Assembly: GCF_040645195.1 (NCBI RefSeq)
Contig: NZ_JBEYXW010000009.1
Location: 110,637-174,636, forward strand
Direction of reading: 5' to 3'
Length of the DNA stretch: 64,000 nucleotides
From: Prauserella_A sp040645195
Lineage (GTDB): Bacteria; Actinomycetota; Actinomycetes; Mycobacteriales; Pseudonocardiaceae
In this document: positions 17,350-25,805 of the stretch, one piece after another
Layout: the number at the start of each line of letters is the position of its first letter
Numbering within the stretch: position 1 is the stretch's first letter
Translations under genes and position numbers: made by a program
Notes under the pieces: generated by a model
The model's input: only the letters and a program-made list of their open reading frames with translations
The model's database searches: none
What the model was told of the DNA's origin: nothing

Positions 17350-18800
17350 CCGGCAGTGCCGCCCCCGCGCTCAGCCTCCGCGGCATCTCGAAGAGCTTCG
17401 GCCGGCACGCGGCGCTGTCCTCGATCGATCTGGACATCACACCGGGCGAGTTCGTCGGGCTGCTCGGACCCAACGGAGCGGGCAAATCCAGCCTGGTGAA
17501 GATCCTCGCCGGGGTGTACCAGCCGACCAGCGGCTCCATCCTGCTCGACGGGGAACCTGTCGGCTCGCTGGCTGGGCATCCCCGCGTCGGCTTCGTGCAC
17601 CAGGACCTCGGGCTGATCAACGACCTCTCGGTGATGGAGAACCTGCGGCTGGGCGCGCCGCCGTTGGTCAGGCTCGGCCCGATCGTGAACAGGAAGGCCG
17701 AGCAAAAAGCGGCCGAGGCGGCACTGTCCACAGTAGAGCTTGACATCGCACCATCCACCCTGGTGAGTGAGCTCTCGCCCGCGGAGCAGGCTCTCGTCGC
17801 GATGGCCCGGGTTTTCCAACGCGGCGCGCGCATCATGTTCGTCGACGAGGTCACCTCGACCCTGCCTCCCTCCGATGCCCGCCGGGTCACCGACACCCTC
17901 GCGCGCAGCGCCGCACGCGGCGCGTCCATCGTCATGGTCACCCACAAACTGTCCGAGGTTCTCGATGTCACCCAGCGCATCGTCCTGCTCATCGACGGCA
18001 GGCTCGCGCTCGACCGCGCCACGGCGGGCCTCGACCATGCGGCGCTGACGGGGCTGCTGATGAACCACGAGAACCCGCACAGCAGCGCGGCGACGCAACC
18101 CGTAGCCAGTCACGGCGCGGGCGAGGTGCTACTCGAACTGCGCGGCGCCCGCCGCGGAGCGCTGGGGCCCATCGATCTCCGGCTGCGCCGCGGCGAGGTG
18201 ACCGGCATCGGCGGGCTTCCTGGCTCGGGTCTCCACGATCTCGCCTTCCTCGTCCACCGCACGACGAAACCGTCGCACGGTGAGGTCAGGCTCGCGGCCG
18301 GCGCCGCGACCGCGCTGGTGCCACCGCACCGCGAATCCCAGGGCGGCTTCGACGACCACACGGTCGAGGAGAACATGGCCGCCTCCGCGCTCTCACGGTG
18401 GCGGCGGCCTGGCGGGCTGCTGTCGGTCTCCCGTCAGCGCCAGGCCTGCCAGGAGACAGCCCGGGCGCTGGCCGTCGACCCGCCGGACCTCGGGTACCGC
18501 TTCGGTGCGCTCTCGGGCGGAAACAAGCAGAAGGTCATCTTCGGCCGTGCGGTGCTGCGCCGGGCGAACGTCTACGTCCTTTGCGAACCGACCCGGGGCG
18601 TCGACGTCGCCACCCGGCTCGAGATCTACTCCCTCATCCGTGGCCTGCGCGACGACGGCAACGCGGTGCTCGTGCTGAGTTCGGACTCAGCCGATCTGTT
18701 CACGACGAGCGACCGCATCGCGGTCATCTACGACGGCGTCCTCACGCCCGCGCGCCCGGCAGAGGACATCTCAGTTCATGAGCTGGAGGCCTTGCTGTGA
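17346..18800 (+). CDS. Sugar-type ABC transporter ATPase, two nucleotide-binding domains
   Basis: 484 residues (RbsA/MglA type). The first domain has Walker A GPNGAGKSS, the signature LSPAEQALVAMAR and Walker B IMFVDEVTS. The second begins ~265 with a degenerate Walker A (GGLPGSGLHD) and a good signature LSGGNKQKVIFGRA, as usual for this family where one site is weak. The GTG at 17346 overlaps the binding-protein stop (GTGA). It powers import through the permease encoded next. Confidence 0.9.
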   Translation: MTGSAAPALSLRGISKSFGRHAALSSIDLDITPGEFVGLLGPNGAGKSSLVKILAGVYQPTSGSILLDGEPVGSLAGHPRVGFVHQDLGLINDLSVMENLRLGAPPLVRLGPIVNRKAEQKAAEAALSTVELDIAPSTLVSELSPAEQALVAMARVFQRGARIMFVDEVTSTLPPSDARRVTDTLARSAARGASIVMVTHKLSEVLDVTQRIVLLIDGRLALDRATAGLDHAALTGLLMNHENPHSSAATQPVASHGAGEVLLELRGARRGALGPIDLRLRRGEVTGIGGLPGSGLHDLAFLVHRTTKPSHGEVRLAAGAATALVPPHRESQGGFDDHTVEENMAASALSRWRRPGGLLSVSRQRQACQETARALAVDPPDLGYRFGALSGGNKQKVIFGRAVLRRANVYVLCEPTRGVDVATRLEIYSLIRGLRDDGNAVLVLSSDSADLFTTSDRIAVIYDGVLTPARPAEDISVHELEALL

Positions 18801-19999
18801 CTCAGGAAACACACGAGAGGGCCCCGACCGGCTCGCGAGCCCGCGTCGCGGCGAAGGTCAGTGTGTGGTCCCACGATCTCGTCATCAAGTCGGCGACCGT
18901 CACCGGCTTCGTCGCCATCTTCATCGTGATGCAGTTCTGGCTCAGCCGTGGTTTCTTCGTGGCGGCGCCGCGGATGCTGAACATCCACCAGAACGTCCCC
19001 GTGCTGCTGCTGGCCACCGCGGCGGTGGTGGGCCTGCTGGCCGGCGCCTTCGACCTGTCGATATCGGGAACAGCGACGCTGACGGCTTTCCTCGCCGTGG
19101 GGCTTACCGCCCAACAGGGTCTGCCATTCCCGCTGGTGCTGGTCATCGTGCTCGGCGTCGGTGTGGCAGCCGGTCTGGTCAACGGCCTGATCGTCTCGAC
19201 GCTGAACGTCAACGTCATCATCGCGACCCTGGGTACAGGCAGCATCATGGTCGGGATCTCGGCCGTCTACTCGGGCGGGGCCGTGGTCACCTCCGCAAGC
19301 GGCACGCCGCTGCCGGGCTGGTTCCTGGACTTCGGCCGCTTCACGACCAAGCTGCCATTGCCACTGCAGCTGGTGCTCGTCGCGGCGGCCTTGTGCTGGG
19401 CCTTCGTCGCTCTGGGCAGGGTGCGGCCACCGGCCGCGCTCGCACCGGCCTGGCCGGTCTGGCGAGCGGTGCTCGTCCTGGTGCTGGGCGCTGTGGTCTA
19501 TTTCGTGTTCGACCTCCAGGGCTGGATCAAGGCCATCTCGGCATTGGTCGGGCTCTACCTCGTGGTCGTCTTCCTGATCTGGGTGCTGATGGAGCGGACG
19601 GTTCACGGTCGCAGCATGAAAGCGACGGGCGCGAACCCGCTCGCCGCCCGCCTCGCGGGCGTGCGGACCGGCAAGGAGACCTACCGTGCGTTCATCGGCA
19701 CCGGGGTCCTGGCCTCGCTGGCCGGGATCGCGCTGGCAGCCAACCAAGGCGCTGCGTCGCCCGACGTGGCGGGCGGGTTCCTCCTGCCGGCGTTCGCCGC
19801 GGCCTTCCTGTCGACGGTGATCTTCTCCCGCGGCCTGTTCACGGTGACCGGGACGGCGATCGGCGGCATCTTCATCATCTGGGTTGCCCAGGGGCTGATC
19901 GAAGCCGGGCTCAAATTCACCTGGACCGGCATCGTCAACGGAGCCGTGCTGATCGTCGCGGTCTCCCTCTCCACCCTCCTCCAGCGACGGAACCGGTGA
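18797..19999 (+). CDS. Sugar-type ABC transporter permease
   Basis: 400 residues, many hydrophobic helices (e.g. VPVLLLATAAVVGLLAGAFD, GLVNGLIVSTLNVNVIIATLGT), with the RbsC-like AFDLSISGTATLTAF segment and the coupling-loop motif GRSMKATGANPLAARLAGV. It is the membrane channel of the importer. The GTG start overlaps the ATPase stop. The gene ends convergent with the broken VWA gene; there is no convincing terminator hairpin between them. Confidence 0.9.
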   Translation: MTQETHERAPTGSRARVAAKVSVWSHDLVIKSATVTGFVAIFIVMQFWLSRGFFVAAPRMLNIHQNVPVLLLATAAVVGLLAGAFDLSISGTATLTAFLAVGLTAQQGLPFPLVLVIVLGVGVAAGLVNGLIVSTLNVNVIIATLGTGSIMVGISAVYSGGAVVTSASGTPLPGWFLDFGRFTTKLPLPLQLVLVAAALCWAFVALGRVRPPAALAPAWPVWRAVLVLVLGAVVYFVFDLQGWIKAISALVGLYLVVVFLIWVLMERTVHGRSMKATGANPLAARLAGVRTGKETYRAFIGTGVLASLAGIALAANQGAASPDVAGGFLLPAFAAAFLSTVIFSRGLFTVTGTAIGGIFIIWVAQGLIEAGLKFTWTGIVNGAVLIVAVSLSTLLQRRNR

Positions 20000-20023
20000 C
20001 CCGGACGACTTTCCGGTCGATCC

Positions 20024-20851
20024 GACGTCCCGCGGATCTCCGCCGGCGTTGTGCACCGCGTCGGTGAGCAGAATCGCGGAACGGCGGCGCGTATTCGAGC
20101 GCGCGAGTTCGGTGTGCGCAACGGACAGTCCGAACGCGACATTCGTGAGCCCGCGAGCGGCGATGCGCACCAGCTTGTCCACCAACGAGTTCGGTTACTC
20201 ACGGACCGTCATGGGTTTGAGCACGGCGGCGTCGGACCAGAAGGCGATCAGGGCGAACTGATCGCCGGTCTGGCTGAGGTCCGCCGACAGCGCGGCCATC
20301 GTCGCCGCCGCGATGCGTACCTTCTCGTCCCGCATGGAACCCGACACATCGACGACCAGTGCCACCGCACGGCGCGTACCCATCCGTTCGCGCACCACGA
20401 TATCGGTGTCCTCGGGCCGCGGCCGTTCGGCGAGTACCTCGATGGTGCGGTCCAGGTCCAGCTCGTCGGACTGGTACCGGTACGGCATCGACGCGGACGT
20501 GCCGGTGCCCCGCTCCGCGTGCGGATCGTGGCGCCGGCGCCGCACCGCCAACCGGCGGGCGATCGCCTGTGCCATGGCCGCGACCTCACGGTCGCCGGCG
20601 TGGTCTTCCAGCAGATCCGCCAGTGGGCGCAGCTGGGCGGCCTGCGCGGTGACGAGCACGCCCTGACCGCCGACCGGGCCGGTCGGGCCCGAGGACCGGT
20701 CAGCGTCGAGCTCGGCCAGTACCGGCGTGCCCTTCGCGCCATCCGGTAGGTAGAGGCCGGGCGCCTCTGTCAGCTTCTTCGGCTTGCGACGTAACGGAGT
20801 CCGCTGCCGGTCGTTCGCGGCGGGCAGCTCGACGGCGGACTCGACGTTCAG
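20024..20851 (-). pseudogene. VWA-domain protein, broken (partner of MoxR)
   Basis: The minus frame reads ..ESAVELPAANDRQRTPL.. then ..DLLEDHAGDREVAAMAQAI.. and a MIDAS motif VVDVSGSMRDE of a von Willebrand A domain. An in-frame TAA at 20195-20197 interrupts it; the same frame then continues with the expected C-terminal part (LVDKLVRIAARGLTNVAFGL, later AILLTDAVHNAGGDPRDV) until ~20024, where homology stops at the end of the ABC permease. No ATG or GTG is in frame at the natural start; the codon overlapping the MoxR stop is CTG (20849-20851), where GTG would give the usual GTGA coupling. I therefore see up to three lesions: lost start, nonsense codon, truncated end. Confidence 0.75.
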
Positions 20852-21733
20852 GCGGTGCGGTCCCAGAGCTGCCTGCCGGGGCTGGAGAAAAAAAGGTTCT
20901 CCCAGATCTCGGTGATGACCTGCTCAGGCGTAGCTTCGGCCACCTCGTCCACCCCGACGCGGGCCGAGAGGGCGAGTAACGCCGCGTCCAGGATCAGCCG
21001 CTCGCGATCGGCCGGCCCGTTCAGCCGGGCCAGCTCGACCGTGATCGCGACCAGATCGATTGCGCCCCGCACCGAGGATCCCCTTCGCAGCAACCGATGT
21101 GCTCGCGTGGCCCGGGTGATCGCCACCGCGTCCTCGATCAGCCGCTGGTCCTCGCAGCCGGTGCGCACCGCGACGATGTCGGCTTCCGCAGCGGCGTCCT
21201 GGTACGACGACGAGCCGCACCAGCGGTCGTACACCGAGTCCGAGATCCGTGCGGTGCCGACGTTGTCGAACGGGTTCATCGACGCGAGTACCCGGAACGT
21301 CGGTTCGGCTCGGACGGTGCCGATCCTCGGCACCGCGATCGCGCACTCGGCCATCGCGGCGAGCAGGACGTTCAGCGTGTCCTCGGTGGTCCGGTTCAGC
21401 TCCTCGATGTACAGGAACCCGCCCGACCGCATGGCTTCGAGCAACGGGCCGGGCACGAAGTTGTCCGCCGAGTAGTCCTCGGTGAGCACCCGCGAGGGGT
21501 TGTGGTGCCCGACGAGCCGGGCCGGTGTCAGCTCGGCATTGCCCTCCACCAAAACCAGCGGCACATCCCAGCTCGTGCAGATGGCCCGCAGGATGGTCGA
21601 TTTCGACGTACCCGGCGGGCCTTCCAGCAGGATGTCACGTCCGGCGGTCACTGCCGCGAGAACCAGGTTCAGCTCACGTTCGCGGCCGACCACCGTGCGC
21701 GAGGTCTTCCCGCACCGACGACAATGCCTTCAT
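20848..21733 (-). pseudogene. MoxR-family AAA+ ATPase, probably frameshifted near its start
   Basis: The body is a MoxR ATPase: Walker A GPPGTSKST, GHHNPSRV, Walker B LYIEELNR, VLASMNPFDNVGT. MoxR proteins act with a VWA partner as a metal-centre or complex-maturation chaperone. The operonic ATG at 21733 (overlapping the decarboxylase stop, ATGA) opens a frame reading KALSSVREDLAH, the expected N-terminal helix, but it runs out of frame ~14 codons on (around 21691-21697). The rest needs a different frame, starting at the best at a GTG at 21693 (VGRERELNLVL). Either the gene is frameshifted, or it survives with a shortened N-terminus. The broken VWA partner favours decay. Confidence 0.65.
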
Positions 21734-22521
21734 CTCGCCCCTTCCCCCAAAGGACGCCGGGAGTCCAGCGCCCGCCAGTCGTCCGCGCGCCCGTGGTGGT
21801 AGGGCAGGAAGTCCTCCGCCGCGACCTCGTCGGCGACCGTACAGGCGGCGCGGATATCGTGCCGCTGGTACTCCGCGTCGAGCACCTCCAGCACCGGGAT
21901 CTCACCGAGCGGATCGTGTACGGTCGAGGAGAACCTGACCGATCCGGGACCCCGCCTGCGCTCGTGGATGGTCGTGCTGAATACCGTGCGCGTGAGGACC
22001 GCGGGACCCTCCAGGCCAATGCCGTTTGCCGCGGTCCGCGACCGGTAGTTGAACGCCAGCCGGTCGATGCTGGCCGGATCCTCTTCGATGTCCACAGTGC
22101 ACATCAGCTCGACGAGCCGGACACCGTGGCGGTCGATCCACGCATGCGCCCGCTCGCCGTCGCGGGCAAGTCCGCTCTCGGCGAGCTTTTTGGGTTCCCC
22201 GAAGACATCCCGGCCGAACATCACCGAGGCCTCGGTGTTCATCCACATCGCGACGGCGAACCCGCCGGCGTCGCCCTGGTGGGCGGCCGACAATGACACG
22301 CTGCCGCCCGCATAGTCGCCGACACACGAACCTTGCCACCGGCCGATGGCCGCGACACACAGCGGATCATCGAGCGGCTCGAGCGGGGGCGGGAGCAGCC
22401 GCCGGTAGGTCTCTTCGCTGGTCCGGAACCGGACCAGCAGCTGCTCCCCGTGCACGAACTCCGGCGCGGCCAGGGCGGCCTCGATCTCCCGGATCTCCTT
22501 CTGCGTTCGGACGAATCCCAT
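21730..22521 (-). CDS. Acetoacetate decarboxylase family protein
   Basis: 263 residues. Landmarks are the N-terminal helix (RTQKEIREIEAALAAPEF), the ..SEETYRRLLPPPLEPLDDPL.. segment and GRDVFGEPKKLAESGL, which places a Lys pair where the Schiff-base lysine of acetoacetate decarboxylase lies. Members decarboxylate beta-keto acids or act as related lyases/hydratases. The ATG at 22521 overlaps the stop of the preceding reductase (TGATG), and its own stop overlaps the MoxR ATG, so it is inside a tightly coupled five-gene operon. The longer upstream frame is the antisense of neighbouring coding sequence. Confidence 0.8.
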   Translation of the reverse strand: MGFVRTQKEIREIEAALAAPEFVHGEQLLVRFRTSEETYRRLLPPPLEPLDDPLCVAAIGRWQGSCVGDYAGGSVSLSAAHQGDAGGFAVAMWMNTEASVMFGRDVFGEPKKLAESGLARDGERAHAWIDRHGVRLVELMCTVDIEEDPASIDRLAFNYRSRTAANGIGLEGPAVLTRTVFSTTIHERRRGPGSVRFSSTVHDPLGEIPVLEVLDAEYQRHDIRAACTVADEVAAEDFLPYHHGRADDWRALDSRRPLGEGAR

Positions 22522-23546
22522 CAGAGCTCCACAATAGACTTTCCGATATTCCCCCCGTTGAGCATTTCGCGGAACGCCGCAGGGGCTGACGAAAGGCCGC
22601 GAGTGATCGTCTCGGGGTAGCTGATCGCGCCGGAGGACAGCCATTCCCGCATCAGCGTGCGGAACTCCGCCAACCGGTGCGGGTACATGCGCGCGAGGAA
22701 CCCGCGCAGAGTAAGGCCTTTCGCGACCGCATTGAACAGGTTCGGTGGACCGGGCGTGTCGCCGGGGAGCTCGTACGTGGAGATCGCGCCGCACAGCGCG
22801 ACCCTGCCGTGTTCCCGCAGCAGGTCGAGCGCCGCGGTGAGCTGGTCGCCACCCACATTGTCGAAGTACACATCGATCCCGTTCGGCGCGGCGGCCCGCA
22901 GCAGGTCAGCGGCGGGCCCGTCGCGGTAGCAGAACGCGGCGTCGGCGCCGAGGGTCTCGCGAACGTGGCGTACCTTCGCAGGCGTCCCCGCGCTGCCGAT
23001 CACGGTGTGCCCGCACAGTTTCGCGATCTGCACGGCCAGCCCACCGACCGCCCCCGCGGCCCCGGAGACGAACACAACATCACCGTCGCGTAGCTCCGCG
23101 ACGTCGTTGAGCCCGACCCAGGCGGTGAGCCCCACCCAGCCCAAAGGTCCGAGAAACCAGCGCGCGGGAACACCCCCGGTGACCTCGATCCGCTCGGGTC
23201 GCAGGGTGGTCAGGACGCCGGCCCCGTCGTCGATCAGCGCGTACTCCCGCCAGCCCAGCGCGTGCATCACCCAGTCGCCCTCGACGAGCCGGTCCGAGCG
23301 CGAAGCGATGACCTGACCAACGGCCCACCCCTCGAGCGGCTGCCCGACGGCCAGTGCCGGTAGATAGCCACCCGCCTCGGCGCGCATCCGGATCCGGAGC
23401 GCCGGATCCAGCGACATCGCCTCGTTGCGCACCAGAATCTGATCTGGTCCCGGAGCGGGCAGCTCGACCTCCACCAGCCCGATGTCACCTTCACGCACCG
23501 GACCGGCCGGACGGCGCCGGAGCACGGCCTGAATTCCGGCCGTCAT
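22521..23546 (-). CDS. NADP-dependent oxidoreductase, MDR superfamily (CurA/LTB4DH-like)
   Basis: 341 residues of the medium-chain dehydrogenase/reductase zinc-free type. Characteristic are SLDPALRIRM, the nucleotide loop VSGAAGAVGGLAVQIAKL, and YFDNVGGDQLTAAL. Members reduce the C=C bond of alpha,beta-unsaturated ketones with NADPH. It starts at 23546 (ATGA overlap with the SDR stop) and ends on the start of the decarboxylase gene. The first ~13 codons of a second copy survive at 35978-36016 behind a broken SDR copy. Confidence 0.88.
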   Translation of the reverse strand: MTAGIQAVLRRRPAGPVREGDIGLVEVELPAPGPDQILVRNEAMSLDPALRIRMRAEAGGYLPALAVGQPLEGWAVGQVIASRSDRLVEGDWVMHALGWREYALIDDGAGVLTTLRPERIEVTGGVPARWFLGPLGWVGLTAWVGLNDVAELRDGDVVFVSGAAGAVGGLAVQIAKLCGHTVIGSAGTPAKVRHVRETLGADAAFCYRDGPAADLLRAAAPNGIDVYFDNVGGDQLTAALDLLREHGRVALCGAISTYELPGDTPGPPNLFNAVAKGLTLRGFLARMYPHRLAEFRTLMREWLSSGAISYPETITRGLSSAPAAFREMLNGGNIGKSIVEL

Positions 23547-24490
23547 CCGACCGGCCTCCGCGCGGCGGCCGGAACTTCGGCCCTCGGCGTGCGCTGCGCC
23601 CGCTGGCCCGGCGTCACGAGACCGACCGGCACGTAGTCTGTCTCGTCCCACACGTCGGGCAGCTGCTCGACGAACTCCTCCGGCGTCGGCTCCGCGCTGA
23701 GGGCCGCCCCTTCGGTCTGGCCGAGGAAGAACCGGCTCACCTGCGCACCGGCGGCGGCGATAACCTCGCCGGTGAACCTGCACGAGGAGTGCGCCAGCGC
23801 GACCAGCACCGGCGCCACCTGCTCCGGGCGGAAGTCGCGGGCCAGCACCTCGCGGCGTTCCGGGCTGACGTCGGGCGCCCTGGCATACAGCGGAGTCCAG
23901 GCGGTGGGCGAGATCGCGTTGACCATGATGCCGAGCGACTTGCCCTCCACCGCCAGCGCCCGCGTCATCCCGAGAATCGCGCCCTTGCACGAGGCATAGG
24001 CGGCGCCGTGCGCGTCCCCGAAGAAGGCGCCGCGCGACACCGTGTTGACGATGCGGCCGTAGCCCTGCCCGGCGAGATGCGGCCAAGCCGCTTGGTTGAT
24101 CCGCCATGTGCCGCGGAAATGGATGTCGAGCATCTGCTCGAACTCGTCGTCCGGATACTCAGCGAACCGGTGGAACTGCACGATTCCCGCGTTGTTGACG
24201 ACAATGTCGATGCGCCCGAACGCTTTGAGCGCCGTCTCGATCACCGCCTCCGCACCACCCTTGGTGCCGATGTCCGAGGTGTCCGCGACAGCCGATCCGC
24301 CGGCCGCGGTGATCGACCCGGCGACCTCGGCCGCGACGGGCGGCTGGTCTTCGGTCCCGGGACGGATGCGGTTGTTGACCACCACGCTGGCGCCACGCTC
24401 GGCGAGCGCCCTGGCGTAGGCCTGGCCGAGACCACGGCCCGCGCCGGTCACCACGGCGACCTGTCGATCAAGACGCAGCTGTGCCGTCAC
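23543..24490 (-). CDS. Short-chain dehydrogenase/reductase (17beta-HSD4-like)
   Basis: 315 residues. NAD site GAGRGLGQAYARAL, then VVVNNRIRPGTEDQPP, the NNAGI motif, the Ser/Tyr/Lys region (NTVSRGAFFGDAHGAAYASCKGA) and an unusual long C-terminal extension (..FFLGQTEGAALSAEPTPEEF.. and ..DVWDETDYVPVGLVTPG..). This resembles the dehydrogenase part of multifunctional enzyme 2/17beta-HSD4 without the hydratase. I choose the GTG at 24490 because AGGAGG lies 6 bases upstream; the ATG at 24511 lies before that site. First gene of an operon with reductase, decarboxylase, MoxR and VWA. A degraded duplicate lies at 35179-35981. Confidence 0.85.
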   Translation of the reverse strand: MTAQLRLDRQVAVVTGAGRGLGQAYARALAERGASVVVNNRIRPGTEDQPPVAAEVAGSITAAGGSAVADTSDIGTKGGAEAVIETALKAFGRIDIVVNNAGIVQFHRFAEYPDDEFEQMLDIHFRGTWRINQAAWPHLAGQGYGRIVNTVSRGAFFGDAHGAAYASCKGAILGMTRALAVEGKSLGIMVNAISPTAWTPLYARAPDVSPERREVLARDFRPEQVAPVLVALAHSSCRFTGEVIAAAGAQVSRFFLGQTEGAALSAEPTPEEFVEQLPDVWDETDYVPVGLVTPGQRAQRTPRAEVPAAARRPVG

Positions 24491-24544
24491 CCCAACCTCC
24501 TCGTCCCGCATCGTTCCGGGTCACCCCCGGCGACCTACGATGCT

Positions 24545-24562
24545 ACCAATCGAGTGGTTGGT
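24545..24562. promoter_or_regulatory. Putative operator of the SDR operon, site 1
   Basis: ACCAATCGAGTGGTTGGT: ACCAA and TTGGT arms with 8 bases between, 55 bases before the GTG at 24490. Best match to the consensus in the window. Confidence 0.68.
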
Positions 24563-24613
24563 TCTCAATCCACAGCGCAGCGATAATCGCCGATTGAGAT
24601 CATCGAAAGGTCG

Positions 24614-24632
24614 ACCAATCAAGTGGTTTGGT
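24614..24632. promoter_or_regulatory. Putative operator of the SDR operon, site 2
   Basis: ACCAATCAAGTGGTTTGGT: same arms with a 9-base spacer, 69 bases from site 1 (centre to centre ~70), allowing cooperative binding or control of a second promoter. Confidence 0.6.
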
Positions 24633-24719
24633 AATGGCGACTTGGTTGGCTAGCGCCTGGGCGAGGCACGGACCCGCTTCACTGCCGCGCCAAGCCCGGC
24701 GCCGACTTCGCTCCCGCAT

Positions 24720-25805
24720 TCAGGTCCTATTTGGATGTTCTGCCCGCGGCGCGCCGGGACTGGCTGAAGGGGAGCCCGCAGCGGGATGGCCGGTGAGCTT
24801 CACGTGCGGGATGACCTTGTCGTTGAGGTAGGCCAGCCGCTCGGTGACCTGATCGACCGGTTCGCCGGGCATCATGGTCACGAGGTTGATGTCGATGGCG
24901 CCCTTGTCCACATCGGCGTTGAACACCTTGACCGCGGCTGGACCGTCGGCGAGCATCACGAGCCCGTCAGCCAGCGCCTTCTTCGGGTCGTCGTAAGGTT
25001 CGGTCAGCGCCGGGGTCCGCGCCGCGTAGGCGTCCCGGAGGATGTACTGGTTCAGCAGGTGCATCCAGTGGTGGCCGGCCTGGGCGAACGCGCGTTCGGG
25101 GTCCTCGTCGATGATCGCCCAGTAGGTCACGTTGAGCTGCTGCCCGGCCTTGTCCTTGCCCAGCCGGTCACATTCCTCGAAATATGTCCGGTGCGTGCCG
25201 GGATCAAATTCCAGGAACCCGTCGGCGAGGCGCGCCGCACGCCGGACGGCGGCTGGGGCGAAGCCGCCCATCCAGATCTCCGGACCGCCGTCGCGCACCG
25301 GCCCCGGTGTCACGCTGATCTCGCCGAAGTCGTAACGCTTGCCGTGGAACTCGAACGGTTCCCCGGAGAATGCCTTGCGCAGGATAGCGATGCCCTCCTC
25401 GGTGCGGCTGACCCGTTCGGCGAGGCGCTGCCCGAGACCGTTGAACTCCTGGTGGTAGTACCCCATGCCGACACCGAGCCGGAACCGGCCACCCGAGAGG
25501 GCGTCAACCACCAGCGCGTCCTCGGCGAGCCGGACGGGATTGTGCAGGGGCAGCTGGATCAGGTTGGTGCCGATCCGCACGCGCCGTGTACGGGCAGCGA
25601 TGGCCCCGCACATCACCATCGTCGCTGGGATATAGCCGTCATCGTAGAAATGGTGCTCGGTGACGTAGACACCGTCGATGGCGGTCTCCTGGTCGATCCA
25701 TTCGATCTGCTCGAAGATCGCGTCGTATCGCTGTTTCCAGGGTTGCCGCCATTCATCGGGATTGCCGAAGGTGTTGATCACGCCGAAGGTCACTGGACGA
25801 CTCAT
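24720..25805 (-). CDS. LLM-class flavin-dependent oxidoreductase
   Basis: 361 residues; luciferase-like fold with ..DGVYVTEHHFYDDGYIP.., RRVRIGTNLIQLPLHNPVRLAEDALVVDALSGGRFRLGVGMGY (the central FMN/F420 region) and ..GGPEIWMGGFAPAAVRRAARLADGFL... The ATG at 25805 overlaps the stop of the monooxygenase gene (ATGA), so the two are translationally coupled and probably act consecutively. In such two-component settings the LLM may supply reduced flavin or perform an oxygenation of its own; which is not decidable here. Confidence 0.85.
   Translation of the reverse strand: MSRPVTFGVINTFGNPDEWRQPWKQRYDAIFEQIEWIDQETAIDGVYVTEHHFYDDGYIPATMVMCGAIAARTRRVRIGTNLIQLPLHNPVRLAEDALVVDALSGGRFRLGVGMGYYHQEFNGLGQRLAERVSRTEEGIAILRKAFSGEPFEFHGKRYDFGEISVTPGPVRDGGPEIWMGGFAPAAVRRAARLADGFLEFDPGTHRTYFEECDRLGKDKAGQQLNVTYWAIIDEDPERAFAQAGHHWMHLLNQYILRDAYAARTPALTEPYDDPKKALADGLVMLADGPAAVKVFNADVDKGAIDINLVTMMPGEPVDQVTERLAYLNDKVIPHVKLTGHPAAGSPSASPGAPRAEHPNRT

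Noticed and set aside
18776..20185. 469-codon minus-strand frame across the ABC permease
   Set aside because: Only its first ~54 codons are real (the tail of the broken VWA gene); the rest is antisense to the permease, Asp/Glu/Arg/Gln-rich without a fold.
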